This document shows, in pieces, positions 24,398 through 35,798 of a DNA stretch of 64,000 bases. How positions within the stretch are numbered: the stretch's first letter is position 1; each line of letters opens with the position of its first letter. The notes below the pieces were generated by a model. The model did no database searches, was not told the origin of the DNA, and saw nothing but the letters and a program-made list of their open reading frames with translations. Position numbers and translations under genes: made by a program. The stretch is from Trema orientale (lineage: Eukaryota; Streptophyta; Magnoliopsida; Rosales; Cannabaceae), in contig JXTC01000083.1 of the NCBI GenBank assembly GCA_002914845.1, forward strand, positions 830,802-894,801, given 5' to 3'.

Positions 24398-27300
24398 ATG
24401 GCTCGTCGTCATGGATGGGAACTCCCTGCTCACACTTTCCAGGTTGGTTGTTTCTCTTAACTATTTCTAAATGTTGTTCTTATTAGGGTTTTTATTTATT
24501 TATTTGTTTTATTCGCATTCGTTTAATGTCATTGCTAAGTGCTAACCTTCGTCTATTTGGTCCGTAGTTTGGTTCTGATCTATGTACCATGTTGTCTGGA
24601 CACAATGTTCTTTTGGGATTTTCTTGATTGCGGAGTTTTTGGGTTTTTAGCAAAAATGGGCTCGAGTTCGATCAGTGTTTTTTATTTTTCCCTTCACTTC
24701 GGTTACCGAGAATATGTAATTCTGATTTTGTTTAGCATTTTCAAACATGAAATGAACCGTAATCGAATGGCGGAGGTAATGAGTGCTGATAGGGGTGTTC
24801 TGTTATTTGTTCTGCCAATGCTGGTGCGACTAGGATGATGCTGGCATTGAATCAATAATTCTATGGATTGAATCTCCATCATCGATATTTGTCATCATGA
24901 ATCGAAGCTTTGGTATTCTGTAGGGTGTTCTCCCGTTTGATTAGTAACATGTTCAACCTCGTTCTTTTTTTGTGCCCAGGTTGTGGCTATAACAGTTTTC
25001 TTCTTGCTATCTGTGGCATATTATGCCTTCTTTGCTCCATTTCTTGGGAATAATCTTTATGAATATGCGGCTATTGGTGTTTATTCTGTACTGGTAAGCA
25101 AATATCATCCTTTTTTACATCATTTTTTTTCCCTAATGCTTTCCGGTTCACTCTAACATTCATTACTAAGTACTTGGCTTGTTACCATAATCTTATTGCA
25201 TTCTTGATCGTCAGGCACTGGCTGTTTTCATTCTTTATGTTAGATGCACAGCCATTGATCCCGCTGATCCTGGTATCCTGCTTGAAGCCGACAAGATGTC
25301 TACCTATAAATCACACAATGACTTAGATATGCCTGGTTAGTTCTTTTTTTTTTTTATTTATTTTATATATACACAAGTATATGTTGGAAGAAGGTTTATT
25401 GGCTTATGGACATTGTAGAAAATAGACATCTGAGTCATCTCCATGACACCTAAAGAGCAAGGTTATAGAACCTGTAACTGCATTATGATGAACACCATTG
25501 TTTCTGACTTTATTTTAATCTCCTATGAGTCTTTCCATACGTAAATTTTTAACTGGATTTGCTGAACCGCCCAGAGTAATTTTAATCCATGCACTTTATT
25601 AAAGTGAGAAAGACGTTAATTTCTATTTTTTGTGATTTCACTGCATAACTTTGAGATATTTGTTTTGCTATAGGGAATGCGTCCTCTGTTGAAGACCCCA
25701 GCAAAATGGAACTAAATAATGGAGGAAGGTATAGTAGGCATAGTTCATCATGTTGTGCAAAATTTGGAGGTTTCTTTTGTGGTTGTATTGTATTAGAAGA
25801 TTGCCGAAAAGATGATATTCTTCAACAACAATCTGGAGAGGATGCTTTGTTCTGCACATTGTGCAATGCTGAGGTACAGTACTTCACTAGTAATGTTTTT
25901 TCTTGGGTTAAATTATTCTTTGTTCTAATTGAGGGCAATCTGTTTTTCTTTTTTTCTTCTTCTTTTTTTTTTTTTTTAAAAAATTTCTATTTAAAGAGAT
26001 AAGCACACTAACAAGATTCACACAGAAGGAATAAATTAGAGAGAAACAGAGGAGTTAATGAAATTGCAACATTGAAGAGCATATTGCAATAGTTAAAAAT
26101 TATATACACCATAGCATTATGAATAAAGTTCATTTTCAGGGTCAATTAATGTTGATTATGCTCTTATGTAGGTACGTAAATTCAGCAAACATTGTAGAAG
26201 TTGCGATAAATGTGTTGACGGGTTTGATCATCATTGCCGGGTAAGTAGAAAGAGTTATAAAAGTTGCAGCCCTTTCTGGCCTCATGTATTGTAAACTTAC
26301 AGCATATGATAGTTTATATCAAGCCTCTCTTGTGTCTTTTGTCTTCTATGTATGCTCTCTTCCTGCCTAGTTGATTAGTATACCTATTTAGTTTGTGCTT
26401 GTGGTGTTGCTCTATTTACCTAATTGTAACTTGTCTCTTTGAGTTCTAAAACAGCGTCTTGGTTGGTTATACCAGGAATGATTAAGTTATCTACTCTTAT
26501 TGGTGCAGTGGTTGAACAATTGTGTGGGGAGGAAAAACTATATTACATTCGTATGCCTCATGGCAGCAAGCCTTGCTTGGGTAAACTTTGGACTTTAGTT
26601 CACACAGATTGTGCTTTTAGTCTATTTTTATTGCCCGAAATTAGACTAAGCTTAGTCTGTCCTTTGTCCATCTTTTGTCAGCTTATTGTCGAATGTGGAG
26701 TTGGTATTGCTGTTTTCATTCGTTGCTTTGTTGATAAAAAGAGTATGAATCATCAGATAGCTGAAAAACTTGGGGTTGGATTCTCTCAGGTTCCCTTTGC
26801 AATTGTGGTGGTGGGTTTACTGCCTTGTGCTTTTCCCTTTTCATAATTTGATTAAACTTCGTATCCTGTTTCCTTTTTATTTCATTTCATTTCATTTTCA
26901 CTTTTTCCACGGAATTTAGAAATATGTTTGGTGGTGGTGACAGTATTCCTGTTATAATGAATCCAGGGCCTATGTACTGTTATTTCATTTCTGGCTATCG
27001 TGCCTTTAGGGGAACTGTTCTTCTTCCACATGATTTTGATTCGAAAGGTATGTTCCTTAGACTTGTTACTCCCTCCTCTCTGTCTCCATTTATCTAGTTA
27101 ACGTTTATCCTAATATATTCTAGTCTCCAGGGTATCACAACATATGAGTATGTTGTCGCCATGAGAGCACAAAGCGAACCCCCTGGACCATCTGTAGATG
27201 GGGGTGATCATCAAAGTCTGCCATCTTCACCTACTAGTTCAGCTGTGACAGCAATAAGTGGGAGAAGCTCACTTGGAATGAGTTTGCAATATAAAGGTGC

Positions 27301-28657
27301 TTGGTGTACCCCTCCAAGAATCTTTATGGACCACCAGGTACTACCTCCTGTATGTATTCCGTAGCCATATAATCTAGAGTGATTTCTTTTAACATAATAG
27401 TACATTGCCATAACTACCATTTAAAGTCTCTTCGAGAGTGATTTCTTTTAACATAATAGTTCATTGCCGTAACTACCATTTAAAGTCTCTCAAAAATAAG
27501 CAGTAATGTTTTATGTGCATGCATGGGGATGCTTATTATCCTATTGCATGGAAATCTTCAGAAAACGTAATTTATGGTTTTCATCAACATAACCTTGAAA
27601 ACATAAGTTATGGGCTTTTCATAAGCATAACCTTGAAAAAGGAAAAAAGTAGGAGAGGATAAATAGGCTTCTTCCAGTGTTCTAATAACTTATTTGTCAT
27701 CGTGGGAAGAGTATATGGATTTACATTTGATCATTTTTGGATCCCATATTCTTGTAGGACGAAATAATTCCACATTTGGAACCTGGACGTCTACCCTCTA
27801 CTGTGGATCCAGATGCAATACCACGGCCAGATAAGGGGAAAAAGATACCCCAACGTGTACCGCGTATAAGTGCATGGAAGCTTGCAAAACTGGACTCCGG
27901 TGAGGCAATTAAAGCGGCCGAGAAGGCTAGAGCATCATCATCTGTGCTTCGTCCAATTAGCTCTCAGCATCATGCATACCATGCTGATTATTTATCCAAC
28001 AGCAGCTTCAGCGGAAAGAGCAGTCCAGTCAGTACTGATCAGGGCTTCCAGAATAGAAATGCTAAAGCAGGGACATCCAAGTTATCCCCTTCTAGGAGCT
28101 CGTACCCTCCAAGTCGTGCTAGCCGGGAAGATAGTGAAACATGTCATCATAGTGTTAGTAGTTTAAGCAGTCCTCATGTTGCTAACTTCTCCCCTGCCCC
28201 GCCAGTTCAGAAATTTTTTTCAAACAGAGATCACCGTAACCCCAATTATCACTCATTGACGGATCATTCCCCGCATCCAGAAAAACAAAGCAAAGGGAAT
28301 GAGAATGTCTCGCAACTTCCGGCAAAAAAGAACAACTCGAGTACCGCGGAAAACATGAGATCATCAGTCGTTTGGGATCAAGAAGCAGGACGTTTTGTCT
28401 CCTCATCTGCCAGAGATGTTGGTCCTTCTCAGGTTTCTGGGGCAGAGCTACTCTACACAGGACAATCTATATTCTTTGGTGGACCCATTGTGAATGAACA
28501 ACAACCCAACAGAGGGACAAGGAGTAGCAGTTCGGTGACTGTTGGGCTAGATAGAGGTTCTACATATCAATGGGGAAGATCACAGAGCGGTGGCCAGCTT
28601 CCTGTGTTCGTACCAAGCGACTATCAACAGAATCAGTTCCCATCTAGATTGCCTTGA
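24398..28657 (+). CDS. DHHC-type protein S-acyltransferase (PAT19/20/22-like)
   Basis: This family of membrane enzymes transfers palmitate to cysteines of target proteins. The ten exons are 24398-24442, 24980-25093, 25215-25335, 25674-25873, 26172-26240, 26509-26580, 26682-26810, 26967-27047, 27131-27337 and 27758-28657, giving 645 aa. Two N-terminal TM segments ([27 protein letters not shown]) are followed by the DPG-type motif (DPADPG), the Cys-rich domain ([18 protein letters not shown]) and DHHC at residues 179-182. Two more TM segments and TTYE at 280-283 follow (the conserved TTxE). The C-terminal ~350 residues are long, Ser-rich and probably disordered, with [10 protein letters not shown] and [11 protein letters not shown] as in Arabidopsis PAT19/20/22. 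All catalytic motifs are intact, so it is likely functional. Confidence 0.95.
27376..27493. repeat. 59-bp tandem duplication in acyltransferase intron 9
   Basis: AGAGTGATTTCTTTTAACAT and what follows, to AACTACCATTTAAAGTCTC, is present twice with a 59-bp period and three or four differences between copies. Confidence 0.85.
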
Positions 28658-29148
28658 TTTCTAAAACGACAGCTGATCTCTTCTCCCGTAGATATAAATA
28701 CTGAGAGGTAGCCAGAGTTGTTCTCTGACACATATCGTCTAACTTTGTAGTTATGGATTTTTCCAACTTCTGTTTTGAACCTCTATATTAGGTTGTAAAG
28801 ACAGTTTGAGCTGAATTTTTTTGAAAGGATTCCATTCCGCTTAATTCTGAGGGAGCTTTACGTGTTTTTGACTGATCCAAAACAATATGTTTATCTCCAC
28901 AATTGGGCACATATTGGCTAGCAATTGGTGTTATTAAACATTATCCAAATTTAACGTTTATAGATCTCCCGTCAGGTCAGCTTATGGGCATCGTACAACA
29001 AAGGTTTTTTCACGAGAATGTTTCTTGCATTAACTCATGCTTTTGTTTTATCCGGATTAGCTTCTTTCACTTGGGTTATTTTTACCCTTTTAGCAGCAGC
29101 AGCATGCTTTTGTTAGAAATAAAATCTCTTTTTCGGCCTTAACAACAA
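28658..29148. other. Acyltransferase 3' flank
   Basis: This probably holds the 3' UTR (to about 28850), followed by non-coding sequence up to the tRNA gene. The open frame 28903-29142 lacks family features. Confidence 0.4.
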
Positions 29149-29220
29149 GTCGTTGTAGTATAGTGGTGAGTATACCCGCCTGTCACGCGGGTGACCCGGG
29201 TTCGATCCCCGGCAGCGGCG
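29149..29220 (+). tRNA. tRNA-Asp (GTC)
   Basis: This is a 72-nt cloverleaf. The acceptor stem is GTCGTTG/CAGCGGC, the A box is TAGTATAGTGGTGAG, the anticodon GTC is at 29182-29184 in CCTGTCACG, and the T arm GGTTCGATCCC is the B box. There is no intron. A T-rich Pol III terminator (TTTTATTTTTTTTT) follows at 29225-29238, and CAACAA lies just upstream, as in plant tRNA genes. Confidence 0.96.
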
Positions 29221-29224
29221 AATT

Positions 29225-29238
29225 TCTTTTATTTTTTT
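29225..29238 (+). terminator. Pol III T-run terminator of tRNA-Asp
   Basis: An uninterrupted T run (with one A) begins four bases after the end of the mature tRNA, as expected for RNA polymerase III. Confidence 0.7.
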
Positions 29239-29698
29239 TTCGAAAACTCGACTCCGTTGCTGAACATCAACTTCCTTGATGCTAATGGCGGGAGCTTTAG
29301 CTCATTTTCCGGTTTCTATGTTAATGATTTAAATATATTTGGTGGTCACTTTTGGGCCTCAGACTTATTTAGCCAAGAATCCCTACTAACACTCTGGTTT
29401 ACAAGTTGAGTAATGGCAAACGAGAGATTCCACATCTCAAACATGGGCCATCTCCATGTCCAACTGCCACTTGTTCCCTCTTTGTACATCCTCGGCTCGT
29501 TACCGTTACGAGGAAGCGAGAAGAAAATAGTACAGAACCCACCCACACAATTTTCTTCTTCTTCTTCTTTGACCCCTTATACCTTAACCATCAACGATTT
29601 ACCATGAATGTGGCTTTTGTTCCTAGGTAGACGATTTGTCGTTTTTCATTATCTGGGTTGTCGTTTAACCTCACAGGGGCTTGGTTTGGAGTTTGAAA

Positions 29699-32600
29699 AT
29701 GGGGGGTGGCGGAGGATCTAGTACGGCTAGGGAGCTTGATCAGACACCCACATGGGCTGTGGCTTCTGTTTGTGCCGTCATCATTGTGATTTCCATTATT
29801 CTTGAGAAAGTTCTTCACTTGGTCGGAGAAGTAAGCATCAACATAACAAAGAAAATATCTTATATATACATGTTCTGATTCGATATATATATATATATAT
29901 ATATTCCCTTCTTTTTCAATTTTTGCCTAGAAAAAATGTTATTTGATTCACGGAATTGTGCTGTTGCGAACATGGCCTTACATTAGTCATCATTATTGAA
30001 TGGAAAAACCCGAATTGGCATTACGAAATTCGGCACATGATTGTGAGATAATGATCTAAGCCGTGGAAAATTCTTGACAAGATTCTTCGATAGAGTAATA
30101 TTTGGAACTCTCAAGGAGAAATAGGAAGTATAATATTATCTTTATCTACATGATTCTTCTCCCTTATAATATCCCTGTGTAAGGAAATTTCTGTTATTTT
30201 GGCATTTCGGTTTTGACATTTCCCAACTTTCTTAAGTACGTGGTTTCTGTTTCAGTGGTTTCAAGAAAGAAAGAAGAAAGCTTTGTTTGAAGCTCTTCAG
30301 AAAGTGAAAGGAGGTAATAGCTCCATTCTTATTAACTTGTATATCCTACATTACAAAGCTAAGATATAAATATTTAGATTCAGGTACTTGGAGTTTGGCT
30401 GCTAAAGTTCCCTTTAAATCGTTATCCTGCAGAGCTTATGGTTCTAGGCTTCATTTCTTTGATTATGACTTTTGGGCAAAACTACATAGCTAGGATTTGT
30501 ATTCCCATGAAGATTGCTGGGACTATGTTGCCCTGCCCTTATACTGGAAGTGATCATAGTTATGAAGCAGGGCATGAGCCAGAAACCAACGGTGGCAAAC
30601 ATGAACATCATCGCAAGCTTTTGTGGTATGAGCGTAGATTTTTAGCTGCTGGGAGCGTAGGTGCCGACTGCAAACTGGTAAGTGTATCAGAATCTAGACG
30701 TAGACTCTGAGCAGCCAAAGATTTTGTCTATATTTTACTGTGTCTTATCTGACAACTGAAGAATTTTCTTACTTGGTCATTAACTGATGCCAATGTTGAT
30801 TTGTGTTTTGATATAGGGGTATGTGCCACTTATATCTCTAAATGGGTTACATCAGTTGCACATCTTCATATTCTTCTTAGCACTGTTTCATGTTATTTAC
30901 AGTGCCATAACCATGACGCTTGGAAGATTAAAGGTGATCATTCAGCTATTCCTATCAAACTGCAAAATGGATGATTCCCTTCCACTTGATGCTGGGGATG
31001 TAACTTAATCCTTGTGGCAGTGTTTTGGTTTGTATGGCCTTGATCTGTAAATTTATGTTGCATTTGTTTCTTTAATGCAGATTCGTGGTTGGAAAGATTG
31101 GGAACGAGAGACTGCCCATCATCAAGAATACATGAATGGTACTTTATTGGATTATCAGGAATTACTCTTTGTTTTGTTTCCTTGGAGAAGTTCACAAAAG
31201 TTATCGTGCAACAGTGCTGAAGTGGTTGTTCTGTTACTATACAGATCCTTCGAGATTCAGGCTTACCCACGAGACATCTTTTGTAAAGGATCATACAAGA
31301 TTCTGGACTAAAACACCAATCACCTTCTATTCTGTAAGAAATCTCATGAGTTTGTCCAACTGACTAGATTTTGTTTCATGCTTCATTATCACTTGTTTTC
31401 TTGAACATTAAATTTTGCAGGTATGTTTTCTTCGACAATTCATAAGGTCTGTTCGCAAGGCTGATTACTTGACAATGAGACACGGATTTGTCAGTGTGAG
31501 TTTCTCCATAGTTTTACCAGAATCTCAGTATATTCAGTTAAATGAGTCTTCTTCAGGAATGATGAATAGAATGTTCTGTTCTTAATAACAGGTTCATTTG
31601 GCACCTGGAAGTAAGTTTGATTTCCAAAAGTATATCAAAAGGTCACTAGAAGATGACTTTAAGGTGGTTGTCGGAATCACGTAAGCTTCTTACCTTTGTT
31701 CCATCATAACTTTTGTGGCCTTGTTTGTACCTTTCTTCTTTGAAATTGATGTCATGACTTCTCTAACTTCCGTGAAACTTGATGCTTCAGTCCTCTATTA
31801 TGGACTTCGATGGTGTTCTTTCTGCTCCTGAACGTTCATGGTTAATCTCTTCTTCTGTCTCTTTTCCATTTTGGAAACCTGTATACATGATATCAAATTT
31901 TACAAGTTAATTCTTATTGTATCTTCTTTTTCTTTTATTTTCTTTTTTTTTTGGTCCCTATCAGGATGGCAGGCTATGTTTTGGTTGTCCATGCTCCCTC
32001 TAGTTGTAAGAAACATCTCCGGAAAAGAACTATCTGGTTTTAATATATAATTATAGTTTGTGAGGGAGCTAATAAATAATGTGGTGTATTGGTTGAAGGT
32101 GACCTTAGCAGTTGGAACAAAGCTTCAAGGAATTATAACACAAATGGCACTTGAAATCCAAGAAAGACACGCTGTAGTTCAAGGGATACCGCTGGTGCAA
32201 GTCTCAGACAGACATTTTTGGTTTAGTAGGCCTGAATTGATTCTCCATCTCATCCATTTCGTCCTGTTTCAGGTACTGGTTACCATCTATTTTCCAGCAC
32301 ATATAAATTTAAGAATAATTTTCTGAGGGCTAGCTGATTAATTGTTAATCTTGTTTGTCCAGAACGCATTCGAGATAACTTACTTCTTTTGGATATGGGT
32401 AATGAATCAATCTGGCCTCCTTCCTCTTCATATGTATATAATTTTCTTTGCATAAATATAACGTGTGTATACTGTATATATATATACTAGTGCCCATATA
32501 TATATATATATATATATATATATCAACTGGTCTGATTTGTGAATTCTGCAGTACGAGTTTGGGTTGAGATCTTGCTTTCATGAGGATTTTAATCTCATAA

Positions 32601-33261
32601 TTTTGAGAGTTGCCCTCGGGTATGTCTTTCATAAAGCAACTTCTATTTTTTCTTTTGAACCTCTTAACATTGACGTGAGACTCTGACAACTTTCACTAAT
32701 CGATTTAGTGATGCTGTGGAACAAGTCAAAAACTATGTTTTATCTGTGTGTTTCTTACAACTATTGTACATGACAACAATTTGGACAGGGTAGTGGTCCA
32801 ATTCGTTTGCAGCTATGTGACACTTCCGTTGTATGCACTGGTCACTCAGGTATGTGTGTGTATATGTATATACCCCTATAAAAGCATAGTTTATGTTTGA
32901 TTTAAATATAATCAAAAGTGACGTATATATATATATAAATGTATATTTGGTGCAGATGGGATCGACGATGAAGAGGTCAATATTCGACGAACAAACATCA
33001 AAGGCCCTAAAGAACTGGCATAAAAACGCAGTGAAGAAAAAGGATGAAAAGCCTCCAACGCGGGTATTGGGAGGAAGTCCTGGAGACTCGCCCATACATT
33101 CCCCAACCCACCCACAAGCGCACAAACCAGCTCAGCCTCCGCCCGATGCCGCCAACATCATGGCCTCAGTGGATATTCACCAACCCCCTAGTACTAATAC
33201 TAATACTAATACTAATGCTAATACTAATCATGTTTTCTATAGCAACCCGGACCTCCTATAA
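29699..33261 (+). CDS. MLO: MLO-family seven-transmembrane protein, MLO5/MLO9 (clade III) type
   Basis: The fifteen exons are 29699-29830, 30256-30313, 30433-30677, 30817-30933, 31081-31138, 31245-31333, 31421-31495, 31592-31680, 31791-31840, 31965-32005, 32099-32272, 32363-32398, 32552-32619, 32789-32849 and 32956-33261, giving 532 aa. The start is Gly-rich, then [11 protein letters not shown]. Other signatures are [19 protein letters not shown], [21 protein letters not shown], the pair IRGWKDWE and LTHETSFV, and a calmodulin-binding helix with Trp at about residue 452 ([12 protein letters not shown]). These fit the MLO5/7/8/9/10 group (pollen-tube and reproductive roles in Arabidopsis) better than the mildew group. 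The C-terminal tail ends in an Asn-Thr repeat and YSNPDLL and lacks the EFSFVKP-like end usual for close relatives. Seven TM segments are present. Confidence 0.94.
32500..32523. repeat. (AT)n microsatellite in second MLO intron 12
   Basis: A pure TATATA run of about 24 bp lies just upstream of exon 13. A similar run lies at 29886-29904 in intron 1 of the same gene. Confidence 0.85.
33185..33230 (+). repeat. (ACTAAT)n coding microsatellite in the second MLO tail
   Basis: About seven units of ACTAAT, one with a GCTAAT variant, encode an alternating Thr-Asn run in the cytosolic C-terminus. The hexamer keeps frame, so copy-number change would alter only tail length. Confidence 0.85.
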
Positions 33262-33887
33262 AGTATATAGATGCCTCGAATTATTAAATTTTGATGTTCA
33301 CTCTCAATTGCTGTTGTAAATCTCACTTCTTATCTTTAATTAAAATTTGAGAACTTCTAAATTCACTCTCTTTTACTTTTATGTTTTTTTATGTTGTAAT
33401 ATTTAACATGTAAACTCTACTAAAATATCTCTCATATTTTAAATAATATTACAAGTTATAGTAGAGTCCACATCGTCAAACTATGGAACATGAGAGTGGA
33501 AAAAAAGATTTGTTTAGTAGTCCAATTTTCCGTTATTCTTGCACAATCTTCTCTAATTTTGCTTTGCGGAAAATATTAAAAGACACTTGCGTGACCATAA
33601 ACTAAAATAGCAAAGGTGTGATGGGTTCTATAATATTAGCATGAGAACCCTAGTTGCATTGCTCAATTTTACCACTTGGCATCTATTTATTCCAAAGAAA
33701 TTATGCTTTGTGCCTGTTATGGACCCCACGAGAAGCGCGTGTGCTCTACTTGGCTCCAAAAATGTATATCGGACCGAGTGGTTAGTTGGTAATGTTACTA
33801 ATGTATATGATTGTAATTTCCAGAGAAGGGGAATGGATAGGGATATATCATATATATGAAAATCTGGGGCTTTGTATTGCAACGGCC
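33262..33887. other. Spacer between second MLO gene and FKBP18
   Basis: MLO 3' flank and FKBP18 promoter. AT-rich; short open frames only. No specific signal recognised. Confidence 0.4.
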
Positions 33888-35245
33888 ATGGCTTCAATAA
33901 GGTGCTTGCACCAGTGGAGCGTTAATGATGGTGGTTTAGAATTCTCTTCGAAACCCAACACTAAGGAACCAAAACAAGTGGTGGTTTCAAGAGTAGCCAT
34001 TTCTAGAAGATGTGGGATTCTGATATCTACGCTTCCTTTTAGCCTAATCTCGATGTGGCCACAGCCACCAATATCAGAGGCCAGAGAGAGACGCAACAGG
34101 AAGACCATTCCTCTTGAAGATTACCTTACTACCCGTTAGTTTCTCTCTTACTCTCAACGATACCATTTATCAAATTTCGAAGTTTTACTGATAATAAATA
34201 ATCTAGCTATAATTTTCATAATTGTACTCATATACATGTGTATAGTATAGCCGCCTTGATTATAGTTGGAACTTAGTTATAAGGTGTATTATTGATTTTC
34301 CATTCCTCCTCAGATTTTGAGGTTTAATATAGAATTCTCGGGTTTTCCTTGAAAAATCAGCTAATGGATTGAAATATTATGATGTGGTTGAGGGAAAGGG
34401 TCCAGTAGCTGAAAACGGATCAACGGTTCAGGTTCATTTCTGATTCTCGTTAAAGGGTCCTTTTGTTTTTCTAATATTATAAATGTAACGTCGTTATACT
34501 TGATAGGTGCACTTTGACTGCATGTATCGCGGAATTACCGCTGTGTCAAGTCGAGAATCTAAACTGTTGGCTGGAAACCGTATCATTGCCCAGGTTAATC
34601 CTAACTCTCAGGCTCAGCTGTATCAAAATCCAACAGCATTAATTAGTTCTACTAGTATTTTTTTCTTTGTAGTAAATGTTATACACACAAACATAACATA
34701 ACATAAACTGATGGGTTAATGAGTAAATATAATATGTAACACCAGCCGTACGAGTTCAAAGTTGGAGATCCTCCGGGGAAAGAACGGAAGCGTGACTTTG
34801 TTGATAATCCGAATGGTCTATTTTCGGCACAGGCTGCACCCAAACCTCCACCGGCATTGTACTTCGTTACTGAAGGCATGAAAGTAGGCGGAAAGGTCAG
34901 CTTTGCCACTCGGTTGAACAAACAATGAACTACTATGGCTTCTTTCCCTTTTCTCTCTCTTTTCTCTTCTTGCCTTTCATCTTCTATTTGTGTCTGTCTT
35001 ATTACAGCGGACTGTGATAGTTCCTCCGGAGGTTGGCTATGGCCAAAAAGGAAGTAACGAGATCCCGGTAAACCCTTTCAACTCCCTTTAGTTTACATCT
35101 TTATTTGGCATTCTGCATTTAGAAATAAGTCCTTTTCTCTGTCACATGTAAATTGCATACTTAAATGACACTGTTTTTGCAGCCTGGAGCTACATTTGAA
35201 CTAAACATCGAGCTTCTACAAGTGAACCCTCCAGAAGGAAACTGA
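33888..35245 (+). CDS. FKBP18: Chloroplast FKBP-type peptidyl-prolyl isomerase, FKBP18-like
   Basis: This is a predicted thylakoid-lumen or plastid prolyl cis-trans isomerase of the FKBP family. The six exons are 33888-34134, 34361-34431, 34507-34593, 34746-34895, 35008-35067 and 35183-35245, giving 225 aa. The N-terminus looks like a bipartite transit peptide. A Ser/Arg-rich stretch is followed by twin arginines (R40-R41 in ISRRCGIL), a hydrophobic segment and an SEAR-like cleavage region, suggesting Tat import into the lumen. The FKBP fold covers about residues 83-220, with GSTVQVHFDCMYRG, the EGMKVGGKR turn, VPPEVGYG and IPPGATFELNIELL. Some aromatic ligand-pocket residues of classic FKBP12 are replaced, as is usual for lumen FKBPs. 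It converges with OST1, about 550 bp away. The upstream in-frame ATG at 33786 would add an unlikely leader, so the ATG at 33888 is preferred. Confidence 0.93.
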
Positions 35246-35798
35246 TCTTAGTTTTGGTTATTACAAGTTTATGGTAGCTATAGTTTCGCAACGGCACAGT
35301 ACCTTGTCTGTTTTTCCTTTGAAGGAAGGGTTTGGAAGCCCCCTTCTTCATTCTTGTAAAGAGCGAAATCTTAATCTAGATGAACTATTTATCTTTCGTA
35401 TGGATATAATTTAACGGTAGTATCATGGTGATCCTCACTACCACTACTACAGATTGGTACATAGCGAGGTAATTTGTCAATTGCTATTCTGATAAAAGTT
35501 CCTAACTGTAATAATTAGATTATTGATTGTTCTCTTCAAAAAGGGATGAAAGAACCTACATCAAAGGCATTCTCTTTCTAAAATCCTAACCAGAACAGAA
35601 AGAGAGCCGAGAAAACAACTCGCAGTTCTCCGAAGATGTTTAGAGAAAGTCAAAAAGACAACCAACAAGAACCAAGTGAAATTAGTTCTTGCCATTCAAC
35701 CTATCTGATATATTTGAGGATTTCATAAGTGAACATGTGAATCCTGCGCTTCTCCAATTATAAGGGAAGGTAAAGAGCATTCCTGTATGTCAGATTTC
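35246..35798. other. Convergent 3' intergenic region (FKBP18 / OST1)
   Basis: About 550 bp between two stop codons of facing genes, expected to hold both 3' UTRs. No gene seen. Confidence 0.5.

Noticed and set aside
27211-27420. Minus frame over acyltransferase exon 9
   Set aside because: Antisense of a coding exon and intron.
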